Shown here: positions 4,952 to 5,452 of the stretch, in pieces
How the letters are laid out: the number at the start of each line of letters is the position of its first letter
Numbering within the stretch: position 1 is the stretch's first letter
DNA from: Deltaproteobacteria bacterium
Lineage (GTDB): Bacteria; Myxococcota_A; Polyangia; HGW-17
Length of the DNA: 5,452 nt
Direction: 5' to 3'
Assembly: GCA_003249585.1 (NCBI GenBank)
Contig: QKIM01000208.1
Span: forward strand, 1-5,452
The notes under the pieces: model-generated
Told to the model about the DNA's origin: nothing
What the model saw: only the letters and a program-made list of their open reading frames with translations
Databases searched by the model: none
Program-made: the position numbers and the translations under genes

Positions 4952-5452
4952 ATGCCTATCACTCGCCTGTTCCAAACTCTTGCCCCCTTCCCAGTCACCG
5001 CTCTGAGCATGACGCTCGTGACACTCCTGGCCCTCGTGGACCACCTCACCGGATACGAGCTCTCCTTCTCCGTCTTCTACCTGGTCCCCATCACCCTGGC
5101 CACCTGGCGCGGCGGAAACCTGCACGGGATTGTCCTCAGCGTCTTCAGCGCCGCGGCATGGGTCCTCGTTGACTGGTCGGCGGGCCAGACGTACAGCCAC
5201 GGGCTGATCCCCTTCTGGAACGGCGCCGTTCGGCTCGGCTTCTTCCTCGTCACCGCCACCCTCCTGGCGAGAGTCCGGCACCAGCTCAAACGGGAAAAGC
5301 TCATGGCCCGGACGGACAGCCTGACCTCCATCCGCAACGGCCGCGGCTTCCGTGATGCCGCCACACCCATCCTCTCCCTCGCCCACCGTTATGAGCGCCC
5401 CCTGGCCCTGGGCTTCATCGACCTGGACAACTTCAAGAAGGTCAATGACTCC
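4952..5452 (+). CDS. Membrane-bound GGDEF protein, probable diguanylate cyclase (3' end missing)
   Basis: The frame stays open to the window edge and gives 167 residues. Four hydrophobic segments (about 11-31, 38-52, 57-75 and 86-106) make an N-terminal membrane domain of a type common before GGDEF domains (FSVFYLVPITLATWRGG, then DWSAGQTYSHGLIPFWN). A short basic stretch (RVRHQLKREKLMAR) leads into the GGDEF domain, beginning TDSLTSIRNGRGF and continuing to LGFIDLDNFKKVNDS, with the metal-binding Asp of IDLDNFK present. GGDEF enzymes join two GTP molecules into c-di-GMP, a second messenger for biofilm and motility. The GGDEF/GGEEF signature and any I-site lie beyond the window, so activity cannot be judged. 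The start at 4952 is preferred because a promoter lies just upstream; an in-frame ATG at 4853 would precede that promoter. No ribosome binding site is evident. Confidence 0.9.
   Translation, partial: MPITRLFQTLAPFPVTALSMTLVTLLALVDHLTGYELSFSVFYLVPITLATWRGGNLHGIVLSVFSAAAWVLVDWSAGQTYSHGLIPFWNGAVRLGFFLVTATLLARVRHQLKREKLMARTDSLTSIRNGRGFRDAATPILSLAHRYERPLALGFIDLDNFKKVNDS

Overview
The window is GC-rich and looks like chromosomal DNA from a Deltaproteobacteria-like lineage (Myxococcota, Bradymonadales or a relative). The lineage call is an inference. It rests on a lipoprotein with an Asn-Asn-Thr repeat linker and a myxobacterial-type cysteine-rich repeat, a thrombospondin type 3 repeat lipoprotein, and a GC-rich coding style with strong AGGAGG-type ribosome binding sites. 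Neither a phage, IS, CRISPR nor RNA gene signature was seen.

Layout from left to right. Positions 1-45 hold the first 15 codons of a minus-strand gene that overlaps the end of an ECF sigma factor gene (35-565, minus); it is probably the anti-sigma factor. A 217-bp gap follows, with a strong 11-bp hairpin and a possible ECF-type promoter. Next come a lamin-tail-domain surface lipoprotein (783-1952, minus), an AT-rich 152-bp gap, and a large B12-binding-type radical SAM protein with a C-terminal membrane helix (2105-3799, minus). A 357-bp gap carries a sigma-70-like promoter and a palindrome. A small lipoprotein with two calcium-binding thrombospondin type 3 repeats follows (4157-4774, minus). 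A divergent promoter region (about 4803-4896) drives that gene to the left and, to the right, a membrane GGDEF diguanylate cyclase that runs off the window (4952-5452, plus).

The sigma factor and the partial gene form an obvious translationally coupled pair. The other genes are separated by gaps of 150-360 bp, most with their own candidate promoters or hairpins, so they look like single-gene units rather than one pathway. The common theme is the cell envelope: two exported lipoproteins, a membrane-tethered radical SAM enzyme, a membrane c-di-GMP enzyme and an ECF regulator. I found no convincing novel multi-gene system. The points most worth checking are the membrane-tethered radical SAM protein, the 36-bp duplicated Asn-rich repeat, and the structured divergent promoter region of the GGDEF gene.
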